Assembly (NCBI GenBank): GCA_002363515.1
Contig: DEVX01000061.1
Location: 1-15,383, forward strand
Length of the DNA: 15,383 nt
Direction of reading: 5' to 3'
Source: Candidatus Saccharibacteria bacterium UBA3225
Lineage (GTDB): Bacteria; Patescibacteriota; Saccharimonadia; Saccharimonadales; Saccharimonadaceae
Part shown: in pieces, positions 1 through 7,290 of the stretch
Layout of the letters: each line of letters begins with the position of its first letter
How positions within the stretch are numbered: the first letter of the stretch is position 1
The notes under the pieces: generated by a model
Database searches by the model: none
Told to the model about the DNA's origin: nothing
The model's input: only the letters and a program-made list of their open reading frames with translations
Program-made: the position numbers and the translations under genes

Positions 1-54
1 GCTATAGATTTCTTGTAAGGACTTATCGTCCTCTACTAACATAATTTTGGCCAT
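1..54 (-). CDS. Response regulator, N-terminus only (partial)
   Basis: Reading the minus strand from 54 to the window edge gives MAKIMLVEDDKSLQEIYS, the first beta strand and first helix of a CheY-type receiver domain. The acidic pair E8/D9/D10 that coordinates Mg2+ is visible; the phospho-acceptor Asp lies outside the window. It follows the histidine kinase by 28 nt on the same strand, so the two probably form a two-component system with the kinase gene first. Output domain and target are not visible. A TATAAT lies 10 nt before the start codon, so it may also have its own promoter. Confidence 0.85.
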   Translation of the reverse strand, partial: MAKIMLVEDDKSLQEIYS

Positions 55-64
55 ACTAAGGCTT

Positions 65-70
65 ATTATA
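65..70 (-). promoter_or_regulatory. Possible -10 box for the response regulator
   Basis: The minus strand reads TATAAT here, 10 nt before the regulator ATG at 54, inside the kinase-regulator gap. No convincing -35 lies 17 nt upstream. The spacing resembles the near-leaderless promoters elsewhere in this window, so internal transcription of the regulator is plausible but unproven. Confidence 0.35.
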
Positions 71-82
71 TTCCATTTAAGC

Positions 83-1327
83 TTAAAAATCTACATTTTC
101 ACGGCTTTGCGCTTGCTGATTATCAATGTAGAATCTTTGCTGCCGATAAGTATCTTCGGAAATTCGCGGGAAGAGCATGATAAAGCGTGTTCCTTTGCCC
201 GCTTCACTCTCGGCCCAAATGCGCCCATTCATTGCCTCAACGCGTTGCTTAACTAAGTATAAACCAAGGCCAGTACCACCAATCTCGCGCGTCTCGCGGT
301 TGTCTACACGGTAGAATTTCTGAAAAATATGCGTTAATTCCTCGCGTGGCACACCAATGCCCGTATCTTCAACGATAATTTGAACATTGTAATTGTCTGC
401 GCGCACGTTTACTGTTACCCAGCCGGCAGGAGTATATTTTATAGCATTCTCAATCAGATTATTCATAACTTCGCGCAAAAAGTCTTGATCTACGGACGCA
501 TATACTAACTGGTCAATATGCTTTCCGCCGCTAAGTTGCTGATCTACGGAGCCGCTACCAAATTGGTAACCCAGACCTTTTGCGGTAATATTTGGGATTT
601 GCCCATCGGAGATGCTTTTTACTAACGCTACAATATCGACCGGCTCCATGCGTGGCTCGATTTGTCCATCATCTAGCTTTGTCGTGTCGAGCAAATCTTG
701 GAATAGTCGTCCCAAATGCCGTGATGCCTGGTGGGCTTTTTCGAGATATTCCATACCGCGCTCATCTACGGTGGCGGTTGAAGGGTTCATGGCTAATCCT
801 AGATATCCCTCTATGCTAGCAACCGGCGTGCGCATTTCGTGGCTAGCCGTTGAAATAAACTCGCTACGCTCACGCTCTTCTTTTAACTCTTGAGCGATGT
901 CGCGAAATGTTACGACTAGGCTTGGTTTTTCTTCGCGAGTAGGCGTAATAATAATCGAAACAGGAGTATTCTTATTGCTGTCTGCCGCTACGATGCCAAG
1001 CTCGCGATTTTCGCCATATTCTTTATTTTTGAGTGCGATATTGATTGGGTTGCGTCCTTCTGGAACGCGATTGCCGGTTTTATCAAGCAAGTTAATTACG
1101 GAATCATAATAAACGCGGTTTAGCTCGGACAAGCTACGCCCAGTTAGTTCGCAAAAAGACGGGTTAGCCAAACGGATATTGCCATCTGGACCTACGATAA
1201 TAACCCCCTCATGGATAGACTGTAATACTAATTCATTTAGATTTTCACGAGACGCTGCCGACTCGCTACGTTCTGACTGCTCCGCTGAAGACGCATCCAC
1301 CTTTTTTGTCTTTTTCCAGAAACTCAT
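83..1327 (-). CDS. Soluble PAS-domain sensor histidine kinase
   Basis: A 414-residue kinase expected to autophosphorylate on His and pass phosphate to the regulator encoded next to it. A PAS domain covers about residues 30-145 (IHEGVIIVGPDGNIRLANPS). The HisKA dimerisation helix follows, with the H-box ISTASHEMRTP and phospho-acceptor H163. The HATPase_c domain shows the N-box (NNLIENAIKYTP, 289-300), G1 (DTGIGV, 321-326), F-box (FQKFYR, 335-340) and G2 (GGTGLGLYL, 350-358). The catalytic core resembles PhoR/WalK-type kinases. I see no signal peptide or membrane segment; residues 1-28 are polar and charged, so this is a cytoplasmic sensor and its ligand is unknown. About 26 residues after the last ATPase strand are low-complexity. 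The start is supported by an extended -10 box ending 9 nt upstream. Confidence 0.93.
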   Translation of the reverse strand: MSFWKKTKKVDASSAEQSERSESAASRENLNELVLQSIHEGVIIVGPDGNIRLANPSFCELTGRSLSELNRVYYDSVINLLDKTGNRVPEGRNPINIALKNKEYGENRELGIVAADSNKNTPVSIIITPTREEKPSLVVTFRDIAQELKEERERSEFISTASHEMRTPVASIEGYLGLAMNPSTATVDERGMEYLEKAHQASRHLGRLFQDLLDTTKLDDGQIEPRMEPVDIVALVKSISDGQIPNITAKGLGYQFGSGSVDQQLSGGKHIDQLVYASVDQDFLREVMNNLIENAIKYTPAGWVTVNVRADNYNVQIIVEDTGIGVPREELTHIFQKFYRVDNRETREIGGTGLGLYLVKQRVEAMNGRIWAESEAGKGTRFIMLFPRISEDTYRQQRFYIDNQQAQSRENVDF

Positions 1328-1336
1328 ACTATAGTT

Positions 1337-1346
1337 ATTTTAGCAT
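1337..1346 (-). promoter_or_regulatory. Extended -10 promoter of the histidine kinase
   Basis: The minus strand reads ATGCTAAAAT, an extended -10 (TGC plus TAAAAT), ending 9 nt before the kinase ATG. Transcription should begin 2-3 nt before the start codon, giving an almost leaderless mRNA. There is no clear -35. It lies back to back with the promoter of the next gene; the two -10 boxes are about 45 bp apart. Confidence 0.6.
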
Positions 1347-1385
1347 AAACATCTTTATGATTTGCGCTATTTTTCATTCATGAGA

Positions 1386-1391
1386 TATAAT
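1386..1391 (+). promoter_or_regulatory. Leaderless promoter of the J-like/ruvX/mltG operon
   Basis: A perfect TATAAT ends 6 nt before the ATG at 1398, so the expected transcript starts at or next to the A of ATG. There is no Shine-Dalgarno sequence. A weak TTTGCG sits 19 bp upstream as a possible -35. The 16 nt from 1385 to 1400 recur exactly at 7473-7488. Confidence 0.6.
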
Positions 1392-1397
1392 TAGCTT

Positions 1398-3182
1398 ATG
1401 AATAAAGACGTCATCTACATCGAGCCTGAGGATGATATTACCGATATCCTGGCTAATATAAAAAGCGCAAAGAATAAAATCGTTGCCCTAGTACCGCCCA
1501 AGAAAGCCGGCGTTTTGCGCAGCGCTGTCAATTTTAAGCTAATCGCTAAGACTTCTCGCCAGGCAGGGAAAACCGTTGTCTTGATTACGTCCGATGAGTC
1601 ACTTTTAAAACTTGCCGGGAGCGTAAAGATGCCAACGGCTCGCACTCTGCAGAGTAAACCAAAACTGCCGTCCGATATGGATACGGAGGAATTTGGTGAT
1701 GAGAAAAAAGACGACGCCGATGAGAACGATAATGAAGAGGCGGCTAAAGAAGATGACGACCCTAACGATAGTAATGATGACGATGTAATAGAGGAAGAGC
1801 CTAAAAAGATCCCCGTCAAGAAAGAAAGCAGCGCGAAGGCGACCGCGACTACAAAGCGCAAAGAGGCAGACTTAGAGCTAGATGATGACGATTTCAACGA
1901 TGATGAAGAAGAAAAGAAACCTGCCAAGAAAAAAGCCAATAAAAGTATCCCTGACTTTAAGAAGGTTCGCACTCCAATCATAATTGCGGTTGTTGCAATA
2001 TTGCTTATTTTTGGCATCGGCTTCTGGGCTTTCAATATTGCCCCGGCTGCAAAAATCTCCGTAAAGATTAAAACTACTGCCCAAAACTTCAACGAAAGCA
2101 TTACTTTTGTAACCGACGAGACTAAAGCGAAGTCAGAAGATGGCATCTTCTTCATCGAGCAAAAAACTTTGACTAAGACTGCCGACACGGAGTTTGTTGC
2201 CACTGGAGAGGTAGATAAGGGTACGAAAGCTACGGGTTCAATTCAGGTTATTCGGCCTAAAAATGATTCGATTAATTGCGATGATCTGACTTCAACGTTC
2301 TCAATTCCTCAAGGTACAGTTGTTACGATAGGCGGCAAGGAATTTATTACCACTGTTGCCGGATCCGCTAATGCCGACGATTCAAAAATCGGTAGCATCG
2401 GACGCGGTAGCAAACAAGTTTGCTACTTGAAAGAAGAGATTAATTCCGGAAGCATTGGCGTAGTTGCAAAAGAAAATGGAGATAGTTACAACATAGCAGC
2501 GTCTTCTGACGGAAAGTTAAGTATTAATACGAATAAAAAATACACCATTTCTAGCACCGCTATGACTGGCGGCACCAGCAAAAAAGTCAAAGTCGTTTCC
2601 CAAAAAGATGTCGAGACGGCCGAAGCTGGCCTAGAAGGGGAGGGCGAATCCGATGCTCGCGAGGAGCTTGCTAGCCAATTCAGCAACGAATACTTATTAA
2701 TCGAGAAGAGCTTCACGGCAACTGGTGGCAAAATAACCGCATCTCCATCTATTAATGAGGAAGTAAAAGACGGAATCAAACCGAAAGTCATTAAGGAGAT
2801 CAAGTATACTATTTTTGCCGTAAAACGTGATGACCTCAGCAAATTTATTGAAGCGAAAACAGAAATTGGCGATGATACGCAGACTATTTATTCGACTGGC
2901 GTATTGAGTGAAGACGGCGAAGATAATAAAGTTTATATCGACTCCTTCAAGAAAGAAGACAACAAATATGTTGGTAAGCTAAAGACCGTCGTAAAGACAG
3001 GTCCAGAAGTCACCGAGCAAATGATCTCTGACAAGTCGCTCGGCAAAAAGATTGGCGAAGTGCAGTCGCTTCTCAAATCAATCAAGGGCATCAGTGAAGT
3101 TAAGGTAGATACTTCATACTTCTGGGTAACTTCCGTACCGAGCGACCCAAATAAAGTCACCTTCGAGATAACAGTAGAATAA
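1398..3182 (+). CDS. Membrane-anchored baseplate J-like protein
   Basis: A 594-residue, single-pass membrane protein of a type I associate with CPR genomes. Residues 1-90 form a compact alpha/beta domain of unknown function containing IVALVPPKKAGVLRSAVNFK and VVLITSDESLLKLAG. Residues 95-180 are a disordered linker rich in Asp/Glu, ending in a Lys-rich stretch (KKPAKKKANK). One hydrophobic helix spans about 192-213; the flanking lysines put the N-terminal domain inside the cell. The outer part (215-594) contains IPQGTVVTIGGKEFITT, a GSIGV segment and AMTGGTSKKVKVVSQKDV, which resemble the core of the phage baseplate J/gp47 fold. C293 and C342 could form a disulfide. It overlaps ruvX by 1 nt (TAATG). 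A structural or envelope-assembly role is inference; no enzyme motif is visible. Confidence 0.7.
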   Translation: MNKDVIYIEPEDDITDILANIKSAKNKIVALVPPKKAGVLRSAVNFKLIAKTSRQAGKTVVLITSDESLLKLAGSVKMPTARTLQSKPKLPSDMDTEEFGDEKKDDADENDNEEAAKEDDDPNDSNDDDVIEEEPKKIPVKKESSAKATATTKRKEADLELDDDDFNDDEEEKKPAKKKANKSIPDFKKVRTPIIIAVVAILLIFGIGFWAFNIAPAAKISVKIKTTAQNFNESITFVTDETKAKSEDGIFFIEQKTLTKTADTEFVATGEVDKGTKATGSIQVIRPKNDSINCDDLTSTFSIPQGTVVTIGGKEFITTVAGSANADDSKIGSIGRGSKQVCYLKEEINSGSIGVVAKENGDSYNIAASSDGKLSINTNKKYTISSTAMTGGTSKKVKVVSQKDVETAEAGLEGEGESDAREELASQFSNEYLLIEKSFTATGGKITASPSINEEVKDGIKPKVIKEIKYTIFAVKRDDLSKFIEAKTEIGDDTQTIYSTGVLSEDGEDNKVYIDSFKKEDNKYVGKLKTVVKTGPEVTEQMISDKSLGKKIGEVQSLLKSIKGISEVKVDTSYFWVTSVPSDPNKVTFEITVE

Positions 3183-3640
3183 TGCGCATTTTAGCTTTAG
3201 ATATTGGCACTAAACGCATTGGCGTAGCATTTGCGGACACGAAAGTCCGCATTGCTATTCCGCGTGGCATGATACCAGTCGATGGCAACGAAATGGCCGA
3301 AATTGCCAAGCAGTTTCGGCTCGAAAAAGCCGACTTAATCGTATCGGGCTTACCTCGCAATAATCAAGGGGAAGAGACGGAACAGACAAAAGTAGTAGAT
3401 AATTTCATTATAGCACTAAAAAGCTATTTTGTCAAGCACGAGCAGAAAGAACCACTTGTAAAATTTCAGGACGAATCGCTTACCTCTGTGATGGCTGAGG
3501 CGCATTTCGGAGATAATATCAGTCGTGCCGAACGCGAAGCGGGAAAGGTTGACGCCGAAGCGGCAGCAATTATCTTGCAAGACTTTATTGAGAGTGCAAA
3601 TTTTAATGATTTAGAAAAGGAGTTAAATGGAACAAAATAG
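3182..3640 (+). CDS. ruvX: RuvX/YqgF family putative Holliday junction resolvase
   Basis: A 152-residue RNase H-fold protein of the normal size for YqgF/RuvX. The first catalytic Asp is in ILALDIGTKRIGVAF (D7), the substrate-contact loop is IVSGLPRN, the acidic site is in FQDESLTSVMAE, and the last Asp is in the helix KVDAEAAAIILQDF. Family roles include Holliday junction resolution and, in some bacteria, 16S pre-rRNA 5'-end maturation; the sequence cannot say which applies here. The start overlaps the upstream stop as TAATG, indicating translational coupling. Its 3' end overlaps mltG by 14 nt. ruvX and mltG are also close neighbours in Firmicutes (yrrK/yrrL in Bacillus subtilis), which supports both calls. 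Confidence 0.92.
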   Translation: MRILALDIGTKRIGVAFADTKVRIAIPRGMIPVDGNEMAEIAKQFRLEKADLIVSGLPRNNQGEETEQTKVVDNFIIALKSYFVKHEQKEPLVKFQDESLTSVMAEAHFGDNISRAEREAGKVDAEAAAIILQDFIESANFNDLEKELNGTK

Positions 3641-4739
3641 TTTACCGGGCAAAAAGAAGCATAAAGGTCTTCGGATTTTTGGTTTCATTTTGCTGTTTTT
3701 CTTAGCGTTAGCAATTGCGGCGGCCATCTTCTCGGTGCTTTGGTATAAAAAACAAATCACTGCCATTGAGGCTGAAAAATGCACCAGCGAGAACTGTCAA
3801 ACTTCAAGCTTTGTAATTGATGAAGGCGAATCTACGACGAGTATTGCCGATAAATTAGAGCAAGAGGGCATTATTAGATCGGCTCTAGCTTTTCGCATCT
3901 ATATGAAGCTCGAGGCAACGGATCAAACTTTGAAAACTGGCACTTATTCACTCTCCAAAGATATGGACGTGAAGGAAATTGTCAAAAGATTCAATGAAGG
4001 AGCAAAAGCTAAGACTTTTCGGATCACTTTCCTACCTGGCGGCACTATGACTGCGGTGCGCGGGCGTCTATTAGAAGCTGGTTATAAGGCCGAAGAAATC
4101 GATGCGGCTTTCAAAAAACAATACGATCATCCGTTATTAAAGAGCAAGCCAGCTAGCGCATCGCTCGAAGGTTATGTTTATGGTGATACTTACGAATTCT
4201 ATGCTAGCGCCTCCGTTGAAGATATCCTAGTGCGTACTTTTGATGAAATGTATCAAGTAGTTAAAGATAACGGCCTTGAGGCAAAGTATAAGTCCAAGGG
4301 CCTCACGCTCCATCAGGGTATTACGCTCGCCTCGGTCGTGCAAGGTGAAGCAGGCGTAATGAGTGCGGCGGATCAGCAGACTGTGGCGCAAGTATTTCTG
4401 ACGCGCCTTTCGAAAAATATCGTGCTTGGTTCCGATGCGATTATTGCGTATTACGCCAACCAGGCTAACCCTAATCGTGATAAGTCCGACATGTCGTATC
4501 TAGAGACTACGCCTTGCCCATGGAATTCGCGCAAATGCCAAGGGCTTCCGCCTACGCCGATTTCTAGTCCGGGCAAAACGGCATTATTAGCAGTAGCTAA
4601 CCCAAGCAATACGGACTATCTATATTTCATTTCTGGCTATGACGCCGACGGCAAGGTCAAGATGTACTATGCGCATACTGCCGCGGAACACGAAGCGAAC
4701 ATCCGTAATTATTGTGGCGACCTGTGCGAGATATTCTAG
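3627..4739 (+). CDS. mltG: Endolytic murein transglycosylase MltG
   Basis: A 370-residue YceG-family protein that cleaves nascent glycan strands at the outer face of the membrane and helps set glycan length. A Lys-rich N-terminus is followed by a membrane helix at about 15-40. A LysM-like part covers about 62-125 (FVIDEGESTTSIADKLEQEG). The catalytic domain has the LEGYVYGDTYEF motif (180-191) and LASVVQGEAG, whose E241 lines up with the catalytic Glu of Escherichia coli MltG (E218). GLPPTPISSPGKTAL and the C-terminal YLYFISGY block are typical of the family. The start has a good Shine-Dalgarno (AAGGAG, 3617-3622). Six cysteines, all outside the membrane, fall in three close pairs: C52/C57, C297/C304 and C363/C367. 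That suggests disulfide stabilisation. Confidence 0.93.
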   Translation: MEQNSLPGKKKHKGLRIFGFILLFFLALAIAAAIFSVLWYKKQITAIEAEKCTSENCQTSSFVIDEGESTTSIADKLEQEGIIRSALAFRIYMKLEATDQTLKTGTYSLSKDMDVKEIVKRFNEGAKAKTFRITFLPGGTMTAVRGRLLEAGYKAEEIDAAFKKQYDHPLLKSKPASASLEGYVYGDTYEFYASASVEDILVRTFDEMYQVVKDNGLEAKYKSKGLTLHQGITLASVVQGEAGVMSAADQQTVAQVFLTRLSKNIVLGSDAIIAYYANQANPNRDKSDMSYLETTPCPWNSRKCQGLPPTPISSPGKTALLAVANPSNTDYLYFISGYDADGKVKMYYAHTAAEHEANIRNYCGDLCEIF

Positions 4740-4751
4740 TAATAAGTACTA

Positions 4752-4760
4752 TGGTATAAT
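4752..4760 (+). promoter_or_regulatory. Extended -10 promoter of the CHAP hydrolase
   Basis: TGGTATAAT is a strong extended -10 box 12 nt after the mltG stop. Transcription should begin near 4767, leaving a leader of about 69 nt before the ATG at 4836. This is the longest leader in the window; most other genes here have nearly none. No clear -35 is visible. Confidence 0.65.
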
Positions 4761-4773
4761 AGAAGAGGCTTTT

Positions 4774-4825
4774 AGCTAGCATAAGCATATTATGCCAGCT
4801 TAGGCTCGCTACGGTGGGGATAGCG
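4774..4825 (+). promoter_or_regulatory. Two-hairpin leader upstream of the CHAP hydrolase
   Basis: Hairpin 1 pairs AGCT (4774-4777) and GCATAA (4779-4784) with TTATGC (4790-4795) and AGCT (4797-4800), with one A/C mismatch and a 5-nt loop. Hairpin 2 pairs CGCTA (4807-4811) with TAGCG (4821-4825). Its loop CGGTGGGGA holds the only purine-rich, Shine-Dalgarno-like stretch in the leader. There is no U-run, so this is not a terminator. A role in translational control, mRNA stability or ligand sensing is inference; I do not recognise a known riboswitch core. Confidence 0.45.
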
Positions 4826-4835
4826 TCGTTTAGTT

Positions 4836-6005
4836 ATGAAAAGATTCCAACTTTTAATTACGAAATTATTACCATACACAATTGCTTTCGCGGTGATTCT
4901 AGGTGTAATGATTTATGGTTCGCGCACGACGGACGAGACGATTCGTACGCCGATTGCGGCTAATTTTGGCAATTCGGATTTTAAGATTACGTCCGACCAG
5001 GTTTCCGAATCTTATACGGTTGCCAATATTGCTAGCTCAGTTTCACTTCCGTCAACTACGACTATCAACGAGAGCTACGTTACGGTCAACACTCTCTATG
5101 AGACTACCGGCACTACCGATACTACCAGTAGTCAAATTATTGATAAACCAAACATCATCGACACTTCCAGCTATTCGCGCGGCGTCATTAAGCACACTGT
5201 AGTCGCCAATGAGACGATTACTGCTATCCTCGTGAAGTATAAACTTGTAAATGTGACCAAGGATCAGGTTCGCTGGAGTAATGGCCTCAAAACCGAAGCC
5301 CTCAAAGAGGGTGCTACTTTATATCTTCCAAGCGTTCCCGGCATCGTCTATAAGGTCAAAAAAGGCGATACGATCGACGGCATCGTGAAGAAATATCAGG
5401 CCAATAAAGAGGAAATGATTTCTCGCAACGATCTTGAAGATTCGGAATTGACGGTTGGCTCCTTGGTGTTGCTCCCAGGCGGTACGCTTCCCGAAAAAGA
5501 ACGCCCAGAATATGTCGCGCCAAAACCCGTAACAACCTATAGGCCCACTTATAACTATTCATACTCTGGCGACTCTGGTGATCGTCACAATATGGTTGAA
5601 GTTGGTAGCTACGCCTATTGGAGTTCGGTATACTACAAGACTTCTGGGCAGGGCAACCCTGGTGCTTTTGGCAACTGTACCTGGTTTGCGTGGTATTGGC
5701 GTCGCAATAATATGCCATCGAATTACTGGCTTCCAAAGGGTGCTATTGGCAACGCTAGCTCTTGGCTCTATACTCTTGGCGGGTCCTATAAGACCGGCCG
5801 TACGCCGCAATACGGCGCCGTGATGCAGTCTATGGGTGGATATTATGGCCACGTCGGCATTGTCGTAGGCGTTGATCCAGGAAAATCTATTACTATCCAA
5901 GAGATGAACTATGCTGGACCAAACGGTATGTTTAATCACGTTTATCAATCAACGATGAATTGGTCTGACGCTCTCAAATATAACTATATTTACGAACACA
6001 AATAG
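4836..6005 (+). CDS. LysM/CHAP-domain peptidoglycan hydrolase
   Basis: A 389-residue secreted or membrane-tethered wall enzyme. A hydrophobic segment at about 12-28 acts as signal anchor or uncleaved signal peptide. It is followed by a Ser/Thr-rich spacer (30-115). Two LysM-like modules follow: a divergent one at about 118-166 (HTVVANETITAILVKYK) and a clearer one at about 171-214 (VYKVKKGDTIDGIVKKYQAN). A Pro/Tyr-rich linker leads to a C-terminal CHAP domain (about 250-389). The catalytic Cys is C281 in GNCTWFAWYW and the His is H339 in GHVGIVV; the third polar residue is probably E356 or N358 in IQEMNYA. CHAP enzymes are amidases or endopeptidases of peptidoglycan. It may serve separation or growth, or attack a host wall if the organism is an epibiont; that last point is inference. 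Confidence 0.9.
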   Translation: MKRFQLLITKLLPYTIAFAVILGVMIYGSRTTDETIRTPIAANFGNSDFKITSDQVSESYTVANIASSVSLPSTTTINESYVTVNTLYETTGTTDTTSSQIIDKPNIIDTSSYSRGVIKHTVVANETITAILVKYKLVNVTKDQVRWSNGLKTEALKEGATLYLPSVPGIVYKVKKGDTIDGIVKKYQANKEEMISRNDLEDSELTVGSLVLLPGGTLPEKERPEYVAPKPVTTYRPTYNYSYSGDSGDRHNMVEVGSYAYWSSVYYKTSGQGNPGAFGNCTWFAWYWRRNNMPSNYWLPKGAIGNASSWLYTLGGSYKTGRTPQYGAVMQSMGGYYGHVGIVVGVDPGKSITIQEMNYAGPNGMFNHVYQSTMNWSDALKYNYIYEHK

Positions 6006-6016
6006 CCTGTCGCACT

Positions 6017-6045
6017 TTGATAAAGAGTGCAAAATATGTTAAAAT
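6017..6045 (+). promoter_or_regulatory. Promoter of obg with overlapping inverted repeat
   Basis: TTGATA (6017-6022) and TAAAAT (6040-6045) are separated by 17 bp, and the -10 is extended (ATGTTAAAAT, 6036-6045). The obg ATG follows after 9 nt, so the leader is about 2-3 nt. The -35 lies inside an inverted repeat, GCACT (6012-6016) and AGTGC (6026-6030). It has no U-run, so it could be an operator or a weak 3' structure of the CHAP mRNA. Confidence 0.7.
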
Positions 6046-6054
6046 ATAAACATT

Positions 6055-7218
6055 ATGTTTGTTGATACAGCGAAAGTTTATATTAAAGCCGGCAAGGGCG
6101 GGAATGGCGCAATTTCTTTTCGCCATGAAATCTATATTCCAAAGGGAGGCCCGGACGGTGGCGATGGTGGCAAAGGTGGCGACGTGGTTTTTGTTGCCAG
6201 TAAAGATTGCGACACCCTAATAGACTTTCGTTTCCAGCCGAAACTAATCGCCGAAGACGGCAAAGCTGGCTCTGGTCAGAAATCCTCTGGTAAATCCGGC
6301 AAAGATTTAATCGTAAAAGTACCAATTGGCACAGTTGTTAAACGTGACGGTGAAGTAGTAGCTGATCTTACTCGCGACGAAGAGCGCGCAATCGTTGCGC
6401 ATGGTGGTGATGGTGGTTATGGTAACTGGCATTTTCGCTCCAGTACGCGCCAAGTGCCAAAGATTGCCGAGCTCGGTAATCCCGGTGAGGCCTTCGATGC
6501 CGAGTTAGAACTAAAACTCTTGGCTGATGTTGGCCTAATCGGCTTTCCGAATGCTGGTAAGTCTACTTTTCTTTCCGTAGTTAGCAATGCTACCCCAGAA
6601 ATTGCCGATTATCCATTTACTACTATTACGCCAAATCTCGGTGTTGCCAAAATCGACGACCATGGTATTTTGATAGCGGATATTCCAGGGCTAATTGAGG
6701 GCGCATCTGAAGGTAAAGGCCTTGGCGATCGTTTCTTGCGCCATGTTGAGCGTACGAAGGTGCTGCTGCATCTGATAGATGTCTACAATGATGATGCCGG
6801 CAAGGCTTACGCGAACATCCGTGCAGAGCTTGCTAATTATTCCGCCGAGCTCGCTGAGCGCCCAGAACTAGTCGTTCTTACCAAGACTGAAGGTGTTGAT
6901 GAGGAAATTGTCGGAATGCAGACGAAATCTATTTTGGATCGAAATCCTGATGCAAAGATTATGAAAATTTCCGCTTCCGCCCATCAGGGTCTTACAGAAG
7001 TATTGCGTGAGTTGTGGCAAATAATCGAGGCGTCCAAAGTGAAAGCCGCGCAAGATGTCGAAGAAGAAGTTGAAGATATTCCAGTAATCACGCTAGAACA
7101 GACCGAACGCAAGCATCGCCCGCACCACGAGCGTTATCAAAAAGGTGATCGCAACACGATCATTACGCTCGACTCGATGGCGGACGCAGAAGATGAATTC
7201 AGCGAGTTTGACGATTAG
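6055..7218 (+). CDS. obgE: GTPase Obg/CgtA
   Basis: A 387-residue Obg GTPase, a ribosome-associated protein linked to 50S assembly and stress control. The glycine-rich Obg fold (1-157) shows AGKGGNGAISFRHE and GGPDGGDGGKGG. The G domain has G1 GFPNAGKST (163-171), switch region DYPFTTITPN (185-194), G3 DIPGLIEGAS (209-218) and G5 ISAS (305-308). G4, usually NKxD, reads TKTE (276-279), which is unusual at the guanine-specificity positions. After about residue 330 the tail is acidic, then His/Arg-rich, then acidic again. I do not see a standard C-terminal OCT domain. It is transcribed from its own near-leaderless promoter. The call is secure; the altered G4 is the main oddity. Confidence 0.96.
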   Translation: MFVDTAKVYIKAGKGGNGAISFRHEIYIPKGGPDGGDGGKGGDVVFVASKDCDTLIDFRFQPKLIAEDGKAGSGQKSSGKSGKDLIVKVPIGTVVKRDGEVVADLTRDEERAIVAHGGDGGYGNWHFRSSTRQVPKIAELGNPGEAFDAELELKLLADVGLIGFPNAGKSTFLSVVSNATPEIADYPFTTITPNLGVAKIDDHGILIADIPGLIEGASEGKGLGDRFLRHVERTKVLLHLIDVYNDDAGKAYANIRAELANYSAELAERPELVVLTKTEGVDEEIVGMQTKSILDRNPDAKIMKISASAHQGLTEVLRELWQIIEASKVKAAQDVEEEVEDIPVITLEQTERKHRPHHERYQKGDRNTIITLDSMADAEDEFSEFDD

Positions 7219-7255
7219 CAGTAAAAAATACAACATCTTTTTTGCGCCAAACCCC

Positions 7256-7284
7256 TTGACGTTTATGCTTAAGATTGCTTTAAT
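7256..7284 (+). promoter_or_regulatory. Promoter of the RNA gene
   Basis: TTGACG (7256-7261) is followed after 17 bp by TTTAAT (7279-7284); TAATAG (7281-7286) at 19 bp is the alternative. Transcription should begin near 7290. No coding start with a ribosome-binding site follows, while a structured stretch and a terminator do. Confidence 0.6.
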
Positions 7285-7290
7285 AGATTC

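Noticed and set aside
1415..2203. Long open frame (262 codons) on the minus strand opposite the J-like gene
   Set aside because: It is Ser-rich because it mirrors Asp/Glu codons of the acidic linker on the plus strand. It has no domain and no promoter, while the plus-strand frame has both.
4761..4835. Leader of the CHAP gene as a c-di-AMP (ydaO) riboswitch
   Set aside because: The idea fits known control of wall hydrolases in other bacteria, but the leader of about 69 nt is too short and the conserved core is not visible.
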